From 66-474 sp036759545 (GTDB taxonomy: Bacteria > Pseudomonadota > Gammaproteobacteria > Xanthomonadales > Rhodanobacteraceae): a DNA stretch of 64,000 nt. Under the pieces are notes generated by a model, which saw only the letters and a list, made by a program, of their open reading frames with translations, was not told the DNA's origin and made no database searches. The translations under genes were made by a program, and so were the position numbers. Position 1 is the first letter of the stretch. The number at the start of each line of letters is the position of its first letter. The DNA is taken from assembly GCA_036759545.1 (NCBI GenBank), contig DAIOUL010000005.1, positions 4,589 through 68,588 of the forward strand, read 5' to 3'. Positions 8,267-17,510 of this stretch are shown one piece after another.

Positions 8267-9409
8267 CTACACAACAGCGACCGGATACGACCCCAACACC
8301 CGCACCTGCGCAGCGAAATCGCCCAGTTCCGCCAGCGCGTCGGACAGCGGCGCTTCCTCGACGTGCCCGCCGACATCGATGAAGAACGCGTACTGCCACA
8401 GTCCGGTATGCGCCGGGCGCGATTCGATCCGATTCATGCTGATGCCGCGCCGCGCCAGCGGTTCCAGCACGCGATACAGCGCGCCGGGCTGGTCGTGCAC
8501 GAACACCAGCAGCGACGTGCGATCGTTGCCGGACGGCGGAAACAGCGCGCGGCCTAGCACAAGAAAGCGCGTGGTGTTGTCGGGACGGTCTTCGATCGGA
8601 CCCGCGACGATCTTCAAGCCATACACGTGCGCGGCGCTCTCGCCCGCGACCGCCGCGCCATCGTCCGCGTTGCGCGCGCGGCGTGCGGCTTCCGCATTGC
8701 TCGCGAGCGCCTGCAATTCCGCCTTCGGCAGATGCTGACGCAGCCAGCCGCGGCACTGCGCCAGCGATTGCGCGTGCGAATACACGCGCTCGATGTCCTC
8801 GAGGTGACCGCCGCGCGAAAGCAGATATTGATGCACGTGCAGCTCGACCTCGCCGCAGATCTTCAGCGGCGAGGACAGGAACATGTCCAGTGTGGACTGG
8901 ATCGTGCCCTGCCCCGAATTCTCCACCGGCACCACGCCGAAATCGGCGTGACCCGCGGCGACCTCGTCGAACACCTCCTCGATGCTGGAAAGCGGATAAC
9001 CTTTCGCCGAGTGGCCGAAGTGCTTCAGCACCGCCTGCTGCGAAAACGTGCCTTCGGGGCCGAGATAGCCGACCTTCAACGGCTCCTGCTGCGCGAGGCA
9101 CGCCGACATGATTTCGCGAAACAGCCGCACCAGCACTTCGTCGGCGAGCGGACCGTCGTTGCGATCCACCACGCGGCGCAGCACCTGCGCTTCGCGTTCG
9201 GGCCGGTAGTAATCCACTGCGGCGGCGAGTTTGCCCTTGGCCTTGCCGACCTGCCGCGCCCACTTCGCGCGCTCGGCGATCAGCGCCTGGATCTGCCGGT
9301 CGATCCCGTCGATCTGTGCGCGCACTTGCGCGAGATCGGGCTTGTCGCCGCTCGCGGTCTTCGCGCGTGCCGACTTGCGCGGCAAGTCGCCGCTTTTAGA
9401 TTTGGCCAT
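8267..9409 (-). CDS. pheA: Chorismate mutase/prephenate dehydratase
   Basis: 380 residues converting chorismate to prephenate and then phenylpyruvate for phenylalanine synthesis. Domains in order: AroQ chorismate mutase (about 25-105, ending MSACLAQQ), prephenate dehydratase (GYLGPEGTFSQQA to NTTRFLVLG, with the TRF motif) and an ACT domain (TSLLVFVHDQPGALYRVL, then ESRP, the phenylalanine-feedback motif). The N-terminus is extended by a short Lys/Arg/Ser-rich tail. It lies 59 bp downstream of cysH on the same strand and may be read through from the cys genes. serC, its usual neighbour, is absent. Confidence 0.95.
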   Translation of the reverse strand: MAKSKSGDLPRKSARAKTASGDKPDLAQVRAQIDGIDRQIQALIAERAKWARQVGKAKGKLAAAVDYYRPEREAQVLRRVVDRNDGPLADEVLVRLFREIMSACLAQQEPLKVGYLGPEGTFSQQAVLKHFGHSAKGYPLSSIEEVFDEVAAGHADFGVVPVENSGQGTIQSTLDMFLSSPLKICGEVELHVHQYLLSRGGHLEDIERVYSHAQSLAQCRGWLRQHLPKAELQALASNAEAARRARNADDGAAVAGESAAHVYGLKIVAGPIEDRPDNTTRFLVLGRALFPPSGNDRTSLLVFVHDQPGALYRVLEPLARRGISMNRIESRPAHTGLWQYAFFIDVGGHVEEAPLSDALAELGDFAAQVRVLGSYPVAVV

Positions 9410-9468
9410 CTAGACGTCCCATTTATCGGAACGCGAGCTTGCCGGGTTCCATGGCCCGGCACAAGCGA

Positions 9469-10224
9469 TCAGCCGCTGGCCACGCGCGGTGTCGCCGCAG
9501 CGGCATCGTCATAGTGCAGCCCGCATTCGCGTTTCAGCCCGAAGAAACGCGTGTCCTGCATACGCATGCCGGGTTGCAGCCTGCGGGTGGTGTGCCGATC
9601 TCCGATGGACGGATAACCCTGATGCCACAGCGGATGCCAGGGCAAGCCGTGTTGCTGCAGGTAATCGGCAACGTCGTAGTCGCTCCAATCGGCGAACGGA
9701 TGCAGCTTCCAGCGCCCGTCGCGCAGTTCGAGAAACGGTATGGCGGCGCGGCTGTCCGACTGCGCGCGGCGGATGCCTGCGACCCAGGTGCGCACGCGCA
9801 GTTCCTGCAAGGCGCGCTGCATCGGTTCGATCTTGTGCAGACGGTTGTACAACGCGATGCCTTGCACGCCTTGTTCCCACAAGCGGCCGTGCCGCGCTTC
9901 CATCCACGCCGCGCCGAGCTGCGGGCGGAACACCTTCAGGTTGAGGTGCAACCGCTCCGTCAATTCGTCGGCGAAGCGGTACGTCTCCGGAAACAAGTAA
10001 CCCGTGTCGATGAAGATCACCGGAATGTCGGGCCGCACGCGGGTGACCAGATGCAGCGCCAGCGCCGACTGCACACCGAAACTGGAAGACAGCGCGTGCT
10101 CGCCGGCCAGCGTCTTCAGTGCCCAATCCACGCGTTCCGCTGCACTGCGCAGCGCCAGCCAGCGATTCAGTTCTTCCAATGCGCGCGGCGACTCGGCTGC
10201 GGCCGACAAATCGGGGGCACTCAT
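9469..10224 (-). CDS. cysH: Phosphoadenylyl-sulfate (PAPS) reductase
   Basis: 251 residues reducing PAPS to sulfite with thioredoxin. The PP-loop fold is visible (SSSFGVQSALALHL, FIDTGYLFPETYRF). The C-terminal ECGLH motif carries the single catalytic Cys234. The paired cysteines of the [4Fe-4S] APS reductases are missing, so the substrate should be PAPS rather than APS, and a CysC-type APS kinase is expected elsewhere. The ATG overlaps the cysI stop by four bases (ATGA), so cysJ, cysI and cysH are translationally coupled. Confidence 0.93.
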   Translation of the reverse strand: MSAPDLSAAAESPRALEELNRWLALRSAAERVDWALKTLAGEHALSSSFGVQSALALHLVTRVRPDIPVIFIDTGYLFPETYRFADELTERLHLNLKVFRPQLGAAWMEARHGRLWEQGVQGIALYNRLHKIEPMQRALQELRVRTWVAGIRRAQSDSRAAIPFLELRDGRWKLHPFADWSDYDVADYLQQHGLPWHPLWHQGYPSIGDRHTTRRLQPGMRMQDTRFFGLKRECGLHYDDAAAATPRVASG

Positions 10225-11915
10225 GCGCTCACCTCCGCCGCGGCGCCAAGGCCTTCGAGCAATCCCATGCGATGGAGAAAATCACCGAAGCGCTCCCGCG
10301 GTTCCCGCTCGCGCGCATAGCGCGCAAACAGCGGATCGAGCGCGTCGAAAATCTGCGCTTCTGTAATGTTCTCGCGATGCAGGACATTCATGCGCCGGCC
10401 GAGGTGATCGCCGCCCAGCATCAGGTTGTAGCGTCCAGGCGCCTTGCCGATCAGGGCGATCTCGGCGAGATGGGGCCGCGAGCAGCCATTCGGACAGCCG
10501 CTGACGCGCACGTCCATCGGTGCATCGCGCAAGCCATGCCGGGCGAGCAAGTCGTGCAGCTTGCCGAGAAATCCCGGCAGATAGCGCTCGGCCTCTGCCA
10601 TCGCCAAGCCGCAGGTCGGCAGCGCCACGCACGCGAGCGCATGCAACTGCGTGGGCGTGGCGCGAGCGTGCAGATCGAGACGATGCTCCGCAAGCATGGA
10701 GTCGATCGCATCGCGCAGCGGGCGCGGCACTCCGGCGATCAGCAGGTTCTGGTTGGGTGTCAATCGGAATTGCACGCCCTTCGCATCCGACTCCAGCAGC
10801 GCGGCGATTTCGCGCAAACCGGTTTGATAGGAAAGACCGTCGCGATCCCAAACCCGACCCGCCAGGATGTGCAGGCCCAGATGCAAGCGGCCGTTCTCGC
10901 CTTCGCTCCAGCCGAAGGCGTCGCCGCGTTCGCTGAATTCGAAACCGCGTGCGGCCTGCAGTTTGAATCCCGCGCGCCGCTCGACTTCCCACTTGAACCA
11001 CTCGATGCCGCGGTCGTCGATGGTGTATTTCAGCCGCGCGTGCCTGCGGTCGGAACGATCGCCGAAATCGCGCTGCGTTTCGATTACCGCACGCGTCAGC
11101 GCTTCCACTTGCTGCGGCTCGACGAAGCCGATGATGTCCGCCAGACGCGGGTAAGTTCTGGCCTCGCCGTGCGTCATGCCCATGCCGCCGCCGGCGCAGA
11201 CGTCGTAGCCAAGCAGCGCGTTGTCCTCGATGATGGCGATGAATCCCAGATCCTGCGCGAATACGTCGATGTCGTTGCGCGGCGGGATGGCGAAGCCGAT
11301 CTTGAATTTGCGCGGCAGATACGTCTCGCCGTACAAGGGATCGTCTTCGCCGCCGAGCACGCGTTCCCGGTCCAGCCAGATCTCGTGATACGCGCGCGTT
11401 TTCGGCAGGAGCGCTTCCGACAGCATGGCGGCCTGTGCGTGCACCTGCGCATGCAACGAGGACTGCAGCGGGTTCACCGCGGACACCACATTGCGATTGA
11501 CGTCGCCGCAGGTGGCGATGGTGTCCAGCAACGCCTGGTGGATGGCCTGCAACGTGGCTTTCAGTTCGCGCTTGATCACGCCGTGCAACTGGACGGTCTG
11601 CCGCGTGGTGATCCGCAGGCCGCGCTGTGCGTATCTCCGCGCGATCGCATCCAGGGTGAGCCACTGCGCCGGCGTGACGACGCCGCCCGGCAGGCGCGTG
11701 CGGATCATGAAGCTGTAGGCCGGCTCCAATCTGGCGAGGCGGCGTTCCTCCCGCAGATCGCGGTCGTCCTGTTGATAGCCGCCGTGGAATTTCAGCAGTT
11801 GCGTGTCGCCGTCGCGCAGGGCGCCGGTGACCGCATCGGCCAGGCTCTCGCGCAAGGTGCCGCGCAGTCCGTCGCTGCCGCGCTTGATGGTTTCGACATT
11901 CGAAAGCGCGCCCAT
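10221..11915 (-). CDS. cysI: Sulfite reductase hemoprotein beta subunit
   Basis: 564 residues carrying siroheme and a [4Fe-4S] cluster, reducing sulfite to sulfide with electrons from CysJ. The cluster ligands are Cys429 and Cys435 (C-X5-C, CVALPTC) and Cys474 and Cys478 (C-X3-C, CPNGC), as in E. coli CysI. ATG at 11915 overlaps the last base of the cysJ stop (TGATG), so that start is chosen over the in-frame extension to 11966. Its siroheme would come from the cysG product encoded 3.3 kb away. Confidence 0.95.
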   Translation of the reverse strand: MGALSNVETIKRGSDGLRGTLRESLADAVTGALRDGDTQLLKFHGGYQQDDRDLREERRLARLEPAYSFMIRTRLPGGVVTPAQWLTLDAIARRYAQRGLRITTRQTVQLHGVIKRELKATLQAIHQALLDTIATCGDVNRNVVSAVNPLQSSLHAQVHAQAAMLSEALLPKTRAYHEIWLDRERVLGGEDDPLYGETYLPRKFKIGFAIPPRNDIDVFAQDLGFIAIIEDNALLGYDVCAGGGMGMTHGEARTYPRLADIIGFVEPQQVEALTRAVIETQRDFGDRSDRRHARLKYTIDDRGIEWFKWEVERRAGFKLQAARGFEFSERGDAFGWSEGENGRLHLGLHILAGRVWDRDGLSYQTGLREIAALLESDAKGVQFRLTPNQNLLIAGVPRPLRDAIDSMLAEHRLDLHARATPTQLHALACVALPTCGLAMAEAERYLPGFLGKLHDLLARHGLRDAPMDVRVSGCPNGCSRPHLAEIALIGKAPGRYNLMLGGDHLGRRMNVLHRENITEAQIFDALDPLFARYAREREPRERFGDFLHRMGLLEGLGAAAEVSA

Positions 11916-13699
11916 CAATACACATCCCGTGCGTAGCGGCCTTCGCGCTGCAAGGCGTCCAGCCATTCGCCCGCTTGCTCGCGCGAACGCCCGCCGTGTT
12001 CGGAGATCACGTCGATCAGCGCGGCGTGTACATCTCTCGCCATGAGCGCATCGCCGCAGACGTACAGGTGCGCGCCTCCGCGCAACCAGGCGTGCAGTTC
12101 GCGGCCGTGCTCACGCAACCGATGTTGCACGTAGATCTTTTCGGTCTGGTCGCGGGAAAAGGCGAGATTGAGGCGATGCAGCGTGCCTTCCTTCAATGCG
12201 GCCTGCCATTCGGTCTGATAGAGAAAATCGCTGCGGAAATGCGGATTGCCGAAGACCAGCCAGTTGCGTCCGCGCGCGCCTGTCGCCGCGCGTTCCTGCA
12301 CGAAGCCGCGGAACGGCGCCACGCCCGTGCCGGGACCGATCATCACGATGTCGCGCGAACCATCCTGCGGCAGCCGGAAGCGCTCGTTGCGCTGCCAGCG
12401 CACCCGCAAACGCTCGCCCTCCGCACGCGTGGCAAGGTATTGCGAAGCCGCGCCCCAGCGCGTGTTGCCACCGCGCTCATATTCGATGCGCGCGACGGTG
12501 AGATGCGCTTCTTCGCCGACCGCTTGGCGGCTGGACGCGATCGAATAGGCGCGCGGCGCCAGTGGCCGCAGCGTTGCCACCAGATCCTGCACGTTCCACG
12601 CGCCGGACGCGGCGTGCAGAAGATCGATCACCTGATGCGCGCGCAGCCATTCGGCGAAGCTTTCGCCGGATTCCAGCAGGCGCGTGAGCGTCTCATCGCG
12701 CGCACGCTGCGCATGCGCGGCCACGAACGGGCGCGACAATCGCGTCAGTTCGCAGCGCTGTTCCAGCCAGACGCGCAACGGCAAGTCCTCGCCCTGGTGC
12801 ACGATCGCTTCATCGCCTTTCGCACGCAAAACCGCCAGCACTCCCTCCACCAGCGCGGGCGGGTTGTGCGGTGCGATCAGCAGCGCGTCGCCAGGTTCGT
12901 AGTCGATGCTTTGCAGCGCCAGTTCGATGTGGCGCACGTCTTTCGCCGAATCGCGCGCGGTGATGCGCTGGTTCAGCAATATCTCGGCTTGTGCCTCGCG
13001 CACGGCGGCCGATGAAGGCTGCGGACGCAGCGGCGTGACCGTCGCCAATGTGGCGCGCGGCCTCAGCGCTTCCTTCGCCGCATCCAGCGCGCGCCGCGAC
13101 CACGGCGCGGCCACGGTGTCGATGTCGAGATCGGCCTCGCCGCGTGCGAACAACCGCGTCGCGCCCAGTTCGGCCAGGCGCTCGTCCACCTTGCACGCGG
13201 CTGCGCAGAACTGCGGATAACTGGAATCTCCCAGCCCCAGCACCGCGAACTTCAATCGCGGCAGTTCCGGTGCGCGTTTGCTCGCAAGGAATTCGACGAA
13301 ACCGCGCGCGTCGTCCGGCAGATCGCCGTCGCCCTGCGTGCTGATCACCACGTACAGCAGACGCTCGTCTTTCAATTCGCGCAGCGGATATGCATCAGCG
13401 CGCAGCAGCCGCGCGTGCAGGCCTTGCGCCTGCGCGCACCCGTCGAGTTGCTCGGCCACGCGCTGCGCGTTGCCGGTCTGGCTGCCGTAAACGATGGTGA
13501 GCCGCGCGCCGGCTTCGACTGCTGCTGCGGGTTCGGGCGCAGGGGCGAGCGCCGCCGAAGCAATCGGTTGCGCCAAGCCGGCCGTGTAACCCGAAAGCCA
13601 CCACAAGCTCGGGGCGTCGAGATCATGGGTCAGATCGGCGAGCAGCCGCGCCTTGTCCTCGGACAGCGGCATCGGCGCTAAGGCGGCGGCAACGGACAT
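11915..13699 (-). CDS. cysJ: Sulfite reductase flavoprotein alpha subunit
   Basis: 594 residues. An N-terminal flavodoxin domain (about 68-215, IVYGSQTGNAQRVAEQL, STQGDGDLPDDA, LGLGDSSYPQFC) binds FMN. A CPR-type FAD domain follows (RAYSIASS), then an NADPH-binding domain (GPGTGVAPFRGF, CGDALMARDV), ending in the usual DVY. It passes electrons from NADPH to CysI. It is the first gene of cysJIH; the aminotransferase upstream on the same strand ends 107 bp before it, so a promoter probably lies between 13700 and 13806. Confidence 0.95.
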   Translation of the reverse strand: MSVAAALAPMPLSEDKARLLADLTHDLDAPSLWWLSGYTAGLAQPIASAALAPAPEPAAAVEAGARLTIVYGSQTGNAQRVAEQLDGCAQAQGLHARLLRADAYPLRELKDERLLYVVISTQGDGDLPDDARGFVEFLASKRAPELPRLKFAVLGLGDSSYPQFCAAACKVDERLAELGATRLFARGEADLDIDTVAAPWSRRALDAAKEALRPRATLATVTPLRPQPSSAAVREAQAEILLNQRITARDSAKDVRHIELALQSIDYEPGDALLIAPHNPPALVEGVLAVLRAKGDEAIVHQGEDLPLRVWLEQRCELTRLSRPFVAAHAQRARDETLTRLLESGESFAEWLRAHQVIDLLHAASGAWNVQDLVATLRPLAPRAYSIASSRQAVGEEAHLTVARIEYERGGNTRWGAASQYLATRAEGERLRVRWQRNERFRLPQDGSRDIVMIGPGTGVAPFRGFVQERAATGARGRNWLVFGNPHFRSDFLYQTEWQAALKEGTLHRLNLAFSRDQTEKIYVQHRLREHGRELHAWLRGGAHLYVCGDALMARDVHAALIDVISEHGGRSREQAGEWLDALQREGRYARDVY

Positions 13700-13806
13700 C
13701 GGCGGCTCGGCAAAAGACGAGCCTGAAAACTACGGCCTGCACAGCACTTTTCGGAAAGGATGGCCCAGCATGGGCTTATGCCTGCGCGACATGACGCGGA
13801 TTCTGC

Positions 13807-15207
13807 TCAGGCGCGCTTGGCTTTCGTCAGCAACTGATCCACCAATGCGATGCCGAGATCGATTTCATCGCTGCCGATGTGCAGCGACGGCGCCAACGTG
13901 ATCACGTTCTTGTAGTAACCGCCGACGTCCAGCACCAGGCCGATCCGTTTGCCGCGGTGTTCCAGTTCGCCACCCAGTCCCATGTCCACCATGCGATCCA
14001 GCAGTTTCTTGTTCGGCGTGAATCCGTCCGCTTCGCAGATTTCCACGCGCAGCGCCAGACCCAGGCCGTCCACGTCGCCGATTTCCGGATGGCGTTTCTG
14101 CAAATCGCGCAGGCCCTGCAGGAAATGCGCGCCCTTCTTCATCACCATGCTTTCATAGTCGCTCTCGGCCAGCATTCTCATCGTTTCCAGTCCGACGGCG
14201 GTGCCGAGCGGATTGGATGCGAAGGTCGAGTGCGTGGAACCGGGCGGAAACACCTGCGGGTTGATCAGTTCCTCGCGCGCCCAGATGCCGGCCAATGGAT
14301 TGAGTCCGTTGGTGAGCGCCTTGCCGAACACCAGCACGTCGGGTGTCACACCGAAATGCTCGATCGCCCACAGTTTGCCGGTGCGGAAAAAGCCCATCTG
14401 GATTTCGTCCACGACGAGCAACACGCCGTACAGGTCCAGCACCTTCTTCAAACCCGAGAAGAAATTCAGCGGCGGAATCACGTAACCGCCGGTGCCCTGG
14501 ATCGGCTCGACGTAGAAGGCGGCGTATTCGCACTGTTGCGCCTTGGGATCCCACACGCCGTTGTATTCGGTTTCGAACAGGCGCGCGAATTTCGCCACGC
14601 ACAGCTCGCCGTACTCCTCCTTCGACATGCCTCTCGGCCCGCGGAAGTGGTACGGGAATTCGATGAACATCGCGCGGTCGAAATGCCCGTAGCGGCGGCG
14701 ATAGCGATAGCTCGAGGTGATCGCGGAGGCGCCCAGCGTGCGGCCGTGGTAGCCGCCTTCGAACGCGAACATCAGGCCCTTGCCGCCGCTGGCGTTACGC
14801 ACCAGTTTCAGCGAATCCTCGACCGATTGCGAACCGCCCACATTGAAATGCACGCGGCCCAGCGCACCCCATTTCCTCTCGGCATCCTGCGCGATGAGCC
14901 TTGCCAGTTCGATCTTGGTCGGATGCAGGTATTGGCTGGCCAGTTGCGGCAGCGTGTCGATCTGCTTTTTCAGCGCATTGTTCAGGCGCGGATTGGCGTA
15001 GCCGAAGTTGCAGGCCGAATACCACATCTGCAGATCGAGGAAGGGCGTGCCGGCCGAGTCGTAAAGCCAACTGCCTTCGCAGTGCGTGAAGATTTTCGGC
15101 GGCTCGGAATAGTGCACGGTGTCGCCGAACGAACAGTACTTCGCCTCGTCCGCGAGCAGGAGCGCATCGGGTGCGGCCGTTGCAGCCGGGCGAACGAGGG
15201 CGTTCAT
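13807..15207 (-). CDS. Class III PLP aminotransferase
   Basis: 466 residues of the ornithine/4-aminobutyrate aminotransferase family (fold type I). PLP Lys296 lies in FGKALTNGL, the aspartate in VVDEIQMGF, and GGYHGRTLG is the usual substrate-side motif. Some features are atypical, such as QMWYSACNFGYANPRLN near the N-terminus, and the amino donor cannot be deduced. The gene sits 16 bp downstream of an MtnX-like phosphatase gene on the same strand, so the two probably act on related metabolites. It does not look like ArgD or GabT closely enough to name. Confidence 0.85.
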   Translation of the reverse strand: MNALVRPAATAAPDALLLADEAKYCSFGDTVHYSEPPKIFTHCEGSWLYDSAGTPFLDLQMWYSACNFGYANPRLNNALKKQIDTLPQLASQYLHPTKIELARLIAQDAERKWGALGRVHFNVGGSQSVEDSLKLVRNASGGKGLMFAFEGGYHGRTLGASAITSSYRYRRRYGHFDRAMFIEFPYHFRGPRGMSKEEYGELCVAKFARLFETEYNGVWDPKAQQCEYAAFYVEPIQGTGGYVIPPLNFFSGLKKVLDLYGVLLVVDEIQMGFFRTGKLWAIEHFGVTPDVLVFGKALTNGLNPLAGIWAREELINPQVFPPGSTHSTFASNPLGTAVGLETMRMLAESDYESMVMKKGAHFLQGLRDLQKRHPEIGDVDGLGLALRVEICEADGFTPNKKLLDRMVDMGLGGELEHRGKRIGLVLDVGGYYKNVITLAPSLHIGSDEIDLGIALVDQLLTKAKRA

Positions 15208-15223
15208 TCGATGCGTTCCGGTT

Positions 15224-15928
15224 TCAGGACAGGCTGCGTTCGACCATCGCCGCGCGCCGCGGCGTGTGCAGCCTGCCGGCGAGCAATGCGGGCAGCAGAT
15301 CGATCGCGTCGGCGAACCCGACGATCGATTCGTGCGGGATGTCGGCGTGGCGGCAGTGTTCGATCAAACGATGTTTTGCGAACACGAAATCCGCTTCGGT
15401 CGCCACGCAGAAATCCGAAGCGCCATCGCCGATCAGCAACACGGCTCCATCGGGGCCGCCGCGAACACGCGCTGCACTGGCGCACTTGCAATGTCCGCTG
15501 CGAACGCGGCAATGGGCGTCCGCGAACGGCGTTTCCAGCCTCCACGAACGTGCACCGGTCTGCACCAGGTGATTGGCCTGTACCGGCAGGTGTCCGAGAC
15601 CGTAGCGGTCCAGGATGGAGTGGATCGCGTAGTCGAGGCCGTCGCTGATCACATGCAGCGTGGCACCCGCGGCATCGGCCGCTTCGACGAACCCGGGAAA
15701 GGCCGGATCGATGCGCAGGTCGGCGAGCTGCGTGTCGATCTCCTCGCGCGAAACGTTCAGCAGCGCGACCTGGCCGGCCATGCATTGCGCCGAGCCGATG
15801 CGGCCCTCGCGCCAGTCGCGCTCCAGCTTCTGCCAGTCCGGGTGAGCGAAGCGTTCGAGCAGCGAATCGGTCACGTCTTCAACGGCGATCGTGCCGTCGA
15901 AGTCGCACAGGATGTTCCATCGGCCCAC
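15224..15928 (-). CDS. MtnX-like HAD-IB family phosphatase
   Basis: 234 residues from GTG 15928, chosen because GGAG lies six bases upstream; an in-frame GTG at 15955 would add nine residues. HAD motif I is CDFDGTI (nucleophile Asp9 and general acid Asp11), and the motif IV region is LLIGDGASD. MtnX-like enzymes dephosphorylate 2-hydroxy-3-keto-5-methylthiopentenyl-1-phosphate or phosphoserine-like compounds. No other methionine-salvage gene is near, so that substrate is not assured. It is probably cotranscribed with the aminotransferase that follows. Confidence 0.8.
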   Translation of the reverse strand: MGRWNILCDFDGTIAVEDVTDSLLERFAHPDWQKLERDWREGRIGSAQCMAGQVALLNVSREEIDTQLADLRIDPAFPGFVEAADAAGATLHVISDGLDYAIHSILDRYGLGHLPVQANHLVQTGARSWRLETPFADAHCRVRSGHCKCASAARVRGGPDGAVLLIGDGASDFCVATEADFVFAKHRLIEHCRHADIPHESIVGFADAIDLLPALLAGRLHTPRRAAMVERSLS

Positions 15929-16046
15929 GGCGGGCTCCGGTAAAGATGCCGGCACAGCGTAGAACGGCTGGCTTTCGCGATGCTTACTTCATGATGCGAA
16001 TGGTTCCGCGTTCATATACCGCGGCGCTTTCCGCCCTCACCCTTTG

Positions 16047-16070
16047 CCCTCTCCCGCACGTGGGAGAGGG
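16047..16070. terminator. CT-rich hairpin near phosphatase start region
   Basis: CCCTCTCCC-GCACGT-GGGAGAGGG is a nine-pair perfect hairpin in the gap between the acyltransferase stop (16124) and the phosphatase gene. It is placed to end the arfB-acyltransferase transcript on the minus strand. It belongs to the CT-rich hairpin type at 8219 and 31642. Confidence 0.45.
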
Positions 16071-16123
16071 GAAGTCGGTGTCCTGCGGGTTCGACTTCGA
16101 ACGAGCATCGGCGACAAATGGAA

Positions 16124-16765
16124 TCAAACCCCACGGTGCCTTCCTTTATATGGACGATAGAACGCCCGCAGCGCTGCGATGTCGGCGGCCATGTCCGCGG
16201 TCGGATGGAACAGCGGCCCGATGCCGATCACCTTGCGCGGGTAATCGAAATACGCCGGGATGACCGGCACGCCGGCCTCGCGCGCGATCCGCCAGAAACC
16301 GCTCTTCCACTCCGCCACGCGTTTGCGCGTGCCTTCGGGTTCCACGCCGAGCCAGAAGCGTTCGCGCTGCTGGAACTGCCGCACCATCTGCGGCACGACC
16401 CCTTGCGCCGCGCGGCGTTCGATCGGGATGCCGCCGAGCTTGCGCAACAGCGCACCCAGCGGCCAGACGAACAACTCGCGTTTGGCCATGAACGAGATGT
16501 CCACGCCCAGCGCGATCTTGAACAACAAGCCGTGCACGCCATCCCACCAGGACGAATGCGGCGCGGCGATCAATACCGCTTTGGGAACATCGGGCAATTC
16601 GCCTTCGAATCTCCAGCCGCTGACGCGAACCATGCCGCGGAAAATCTTGCGCCATGCGTGAGCCGGAAATTGCGGCGTGTGCGGCGGCAAGGCCGCCGGC
16701 AATGCGACACGCGCTTCGCGCTTCGGATCCCCGGTCCATGGTCCCCGGTCCCCGACAGGTTTCAA
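16124..16765 (-). CDS. Lysophospholipid acyltransferase family (PlsC-like)
   Basis: 213 residues. The acyltransferase block I motif is HSSWWD (His70 to Asp75, HX4D), and a block III motif EPEGTRKR is present near residue 143, with IPAYFDYP after it. The family moves acyl groups to lysophosphatidate or related glycerolipids at the inner membrane. The 35 or so residues before the domain are Pro/Arg rich, so a shorter form may be the real product. Its ATG overlaps the arfB stop by four bases (ATGA). No long transmembrane helix is evident. Confidence 0.85.
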   Translation of the reverse strand: MKPVGDRGPWTGDPKREARVALPAALPPHTPQFPAHAWRKIFRGMVRVSGWRFEGELPDVPKAVLIAAPHSSWWDGVHGLLFKIALGVDISFMAKRELFVWPLGALLRKLGGIPIERRAAQGVVPQMVRQFQQRERFWLGVEPEGTRKRVAEWKSGFWRIAREAGVPVIPAYFDYPRKVIGIGPLFHPTADMAADIAALRAFYRPYKGRHRGV

Positions 16766-17181
16766 TCTTCGCTCCAGCCGCGCGTGCGATTACGTTTAAT
16801 TTTGCCGCGCTTCTGTTTGTTCGCCAGACGCCGTTCTTTCGATGCGCGCGTGGGCCGGGTGGCGATACGCTTCTTCGGCGGATGCAATGCACCGCGGATC
16901 AGTTCGGCCAGCCGCTCGCGCGCGTCCTGGCGATTGCGCGCCTGATCGCGGAAGCGCCGCGCCTGGATCACCAGCACGCCTTCATCGGTCAGGCGGCGGT
17001 CGTTGCGCGACAGCAGGCGCGCGCGAATCTCATCCGGCAGCGAAGGTGAATGCGCGACGTCGAAACGCAATTCGACCGCGCTCTCGGTGCGGTTGACGTG
17101 CTGACCGCCCGGACCGTCCGCGCGCAGGAAACGCTCGGTGAGTTCGGAGTCGGGGACGGTGAGGTGCGGAGTGATGCGCAT
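16762..17181 (-). CDS. arfB: Alternative ribosome-rescue factor ArfB
   Basis: 139 residues, the usual ArfB (YaeJ) size. The class I release-factor-like domain carries GPGGQHVN with GGQ at 25-27, which hydrolyses peptidyl-tRNA. The C-terminal third is a very basic tail (KKR, ERR, KQKRGKIKR) that in E. coli enters the empty mRNA channel of a stalled ribosome. The codon-recognition domain of true release factors is absent. First gene of a two-gene unit with the acyltransferase. Confidence 0.93.
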   Translation of the reverse strand: MRITPHLTVPDSELTERFLRADGPGGQHVNRTESAVELRFDVAHSPSLPDEIRARLLSRNDRRLTDEGVLVIQARRFRDQARNRQDARERLAELIRGALHPPKKRIATRPTRASKERRLANKQKRGKIKRNRTRGWSED

Positions 17182-17461
17182 GCGGTGAATTTAACCGACC
17201 GTAGGCCAAGGATGGCCGTCTTGAGCGAGCTTTCCGGCGCTGTATGCGATGCCGCAGCGACGCAGCCGAGCGCGCGAACAAGGGCGAGCCGGGATTTCGC
17301 GCGGCACAGCCGCGCGCCGGCGAGCGCCCGCACAAGGATGTGCGGGCGGGAAAGCGATCCAAGGATGGCTGCTCGCGGACATCGACGCGCGCGAGGCAAG
17401 AGCAAGGGCAGTCGAGGCAACAGGAGGTTGCCGAGACCATCGCATCCAGCGCCATGGTTTT

Positions 17462-17489
17462 GGCTACTTTTGCCGAAACAAAAGTAGCC
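17462..17489 (-). repeat. Perfect 11-bp hairpin GGCTACTTTTG
   Basis: GGCTACTTTTG-CCGAAA-CAAAAGTAGCC forms an 11-pair stem with a six-base loop. It abuts the terminator hairpin at 17489-17510. Similar GGCTACTTTTG hairpins are familiar as dispersed intergenic sequences in Xanthomonadales (recollection, not searched). Confidence 0.55.
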
Positions 17490-17510
17490 CGCTCGCCAGG
17501 AGGCGAGCGG
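17489..17510 (-). terminator. Probable terminator of the trmL-ubiJ-ubiB unit
   Basis: CCGCTCGCC-TCCT-GGCGAGCGG is a nine-pair perfect hairpin on the minus strand, followed by GCTACTTTTGTTT. It lies about 150 bp past the ubiB stop and fits a rho-independent terminator with an imperfect T tract. Confidence 0.5.
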
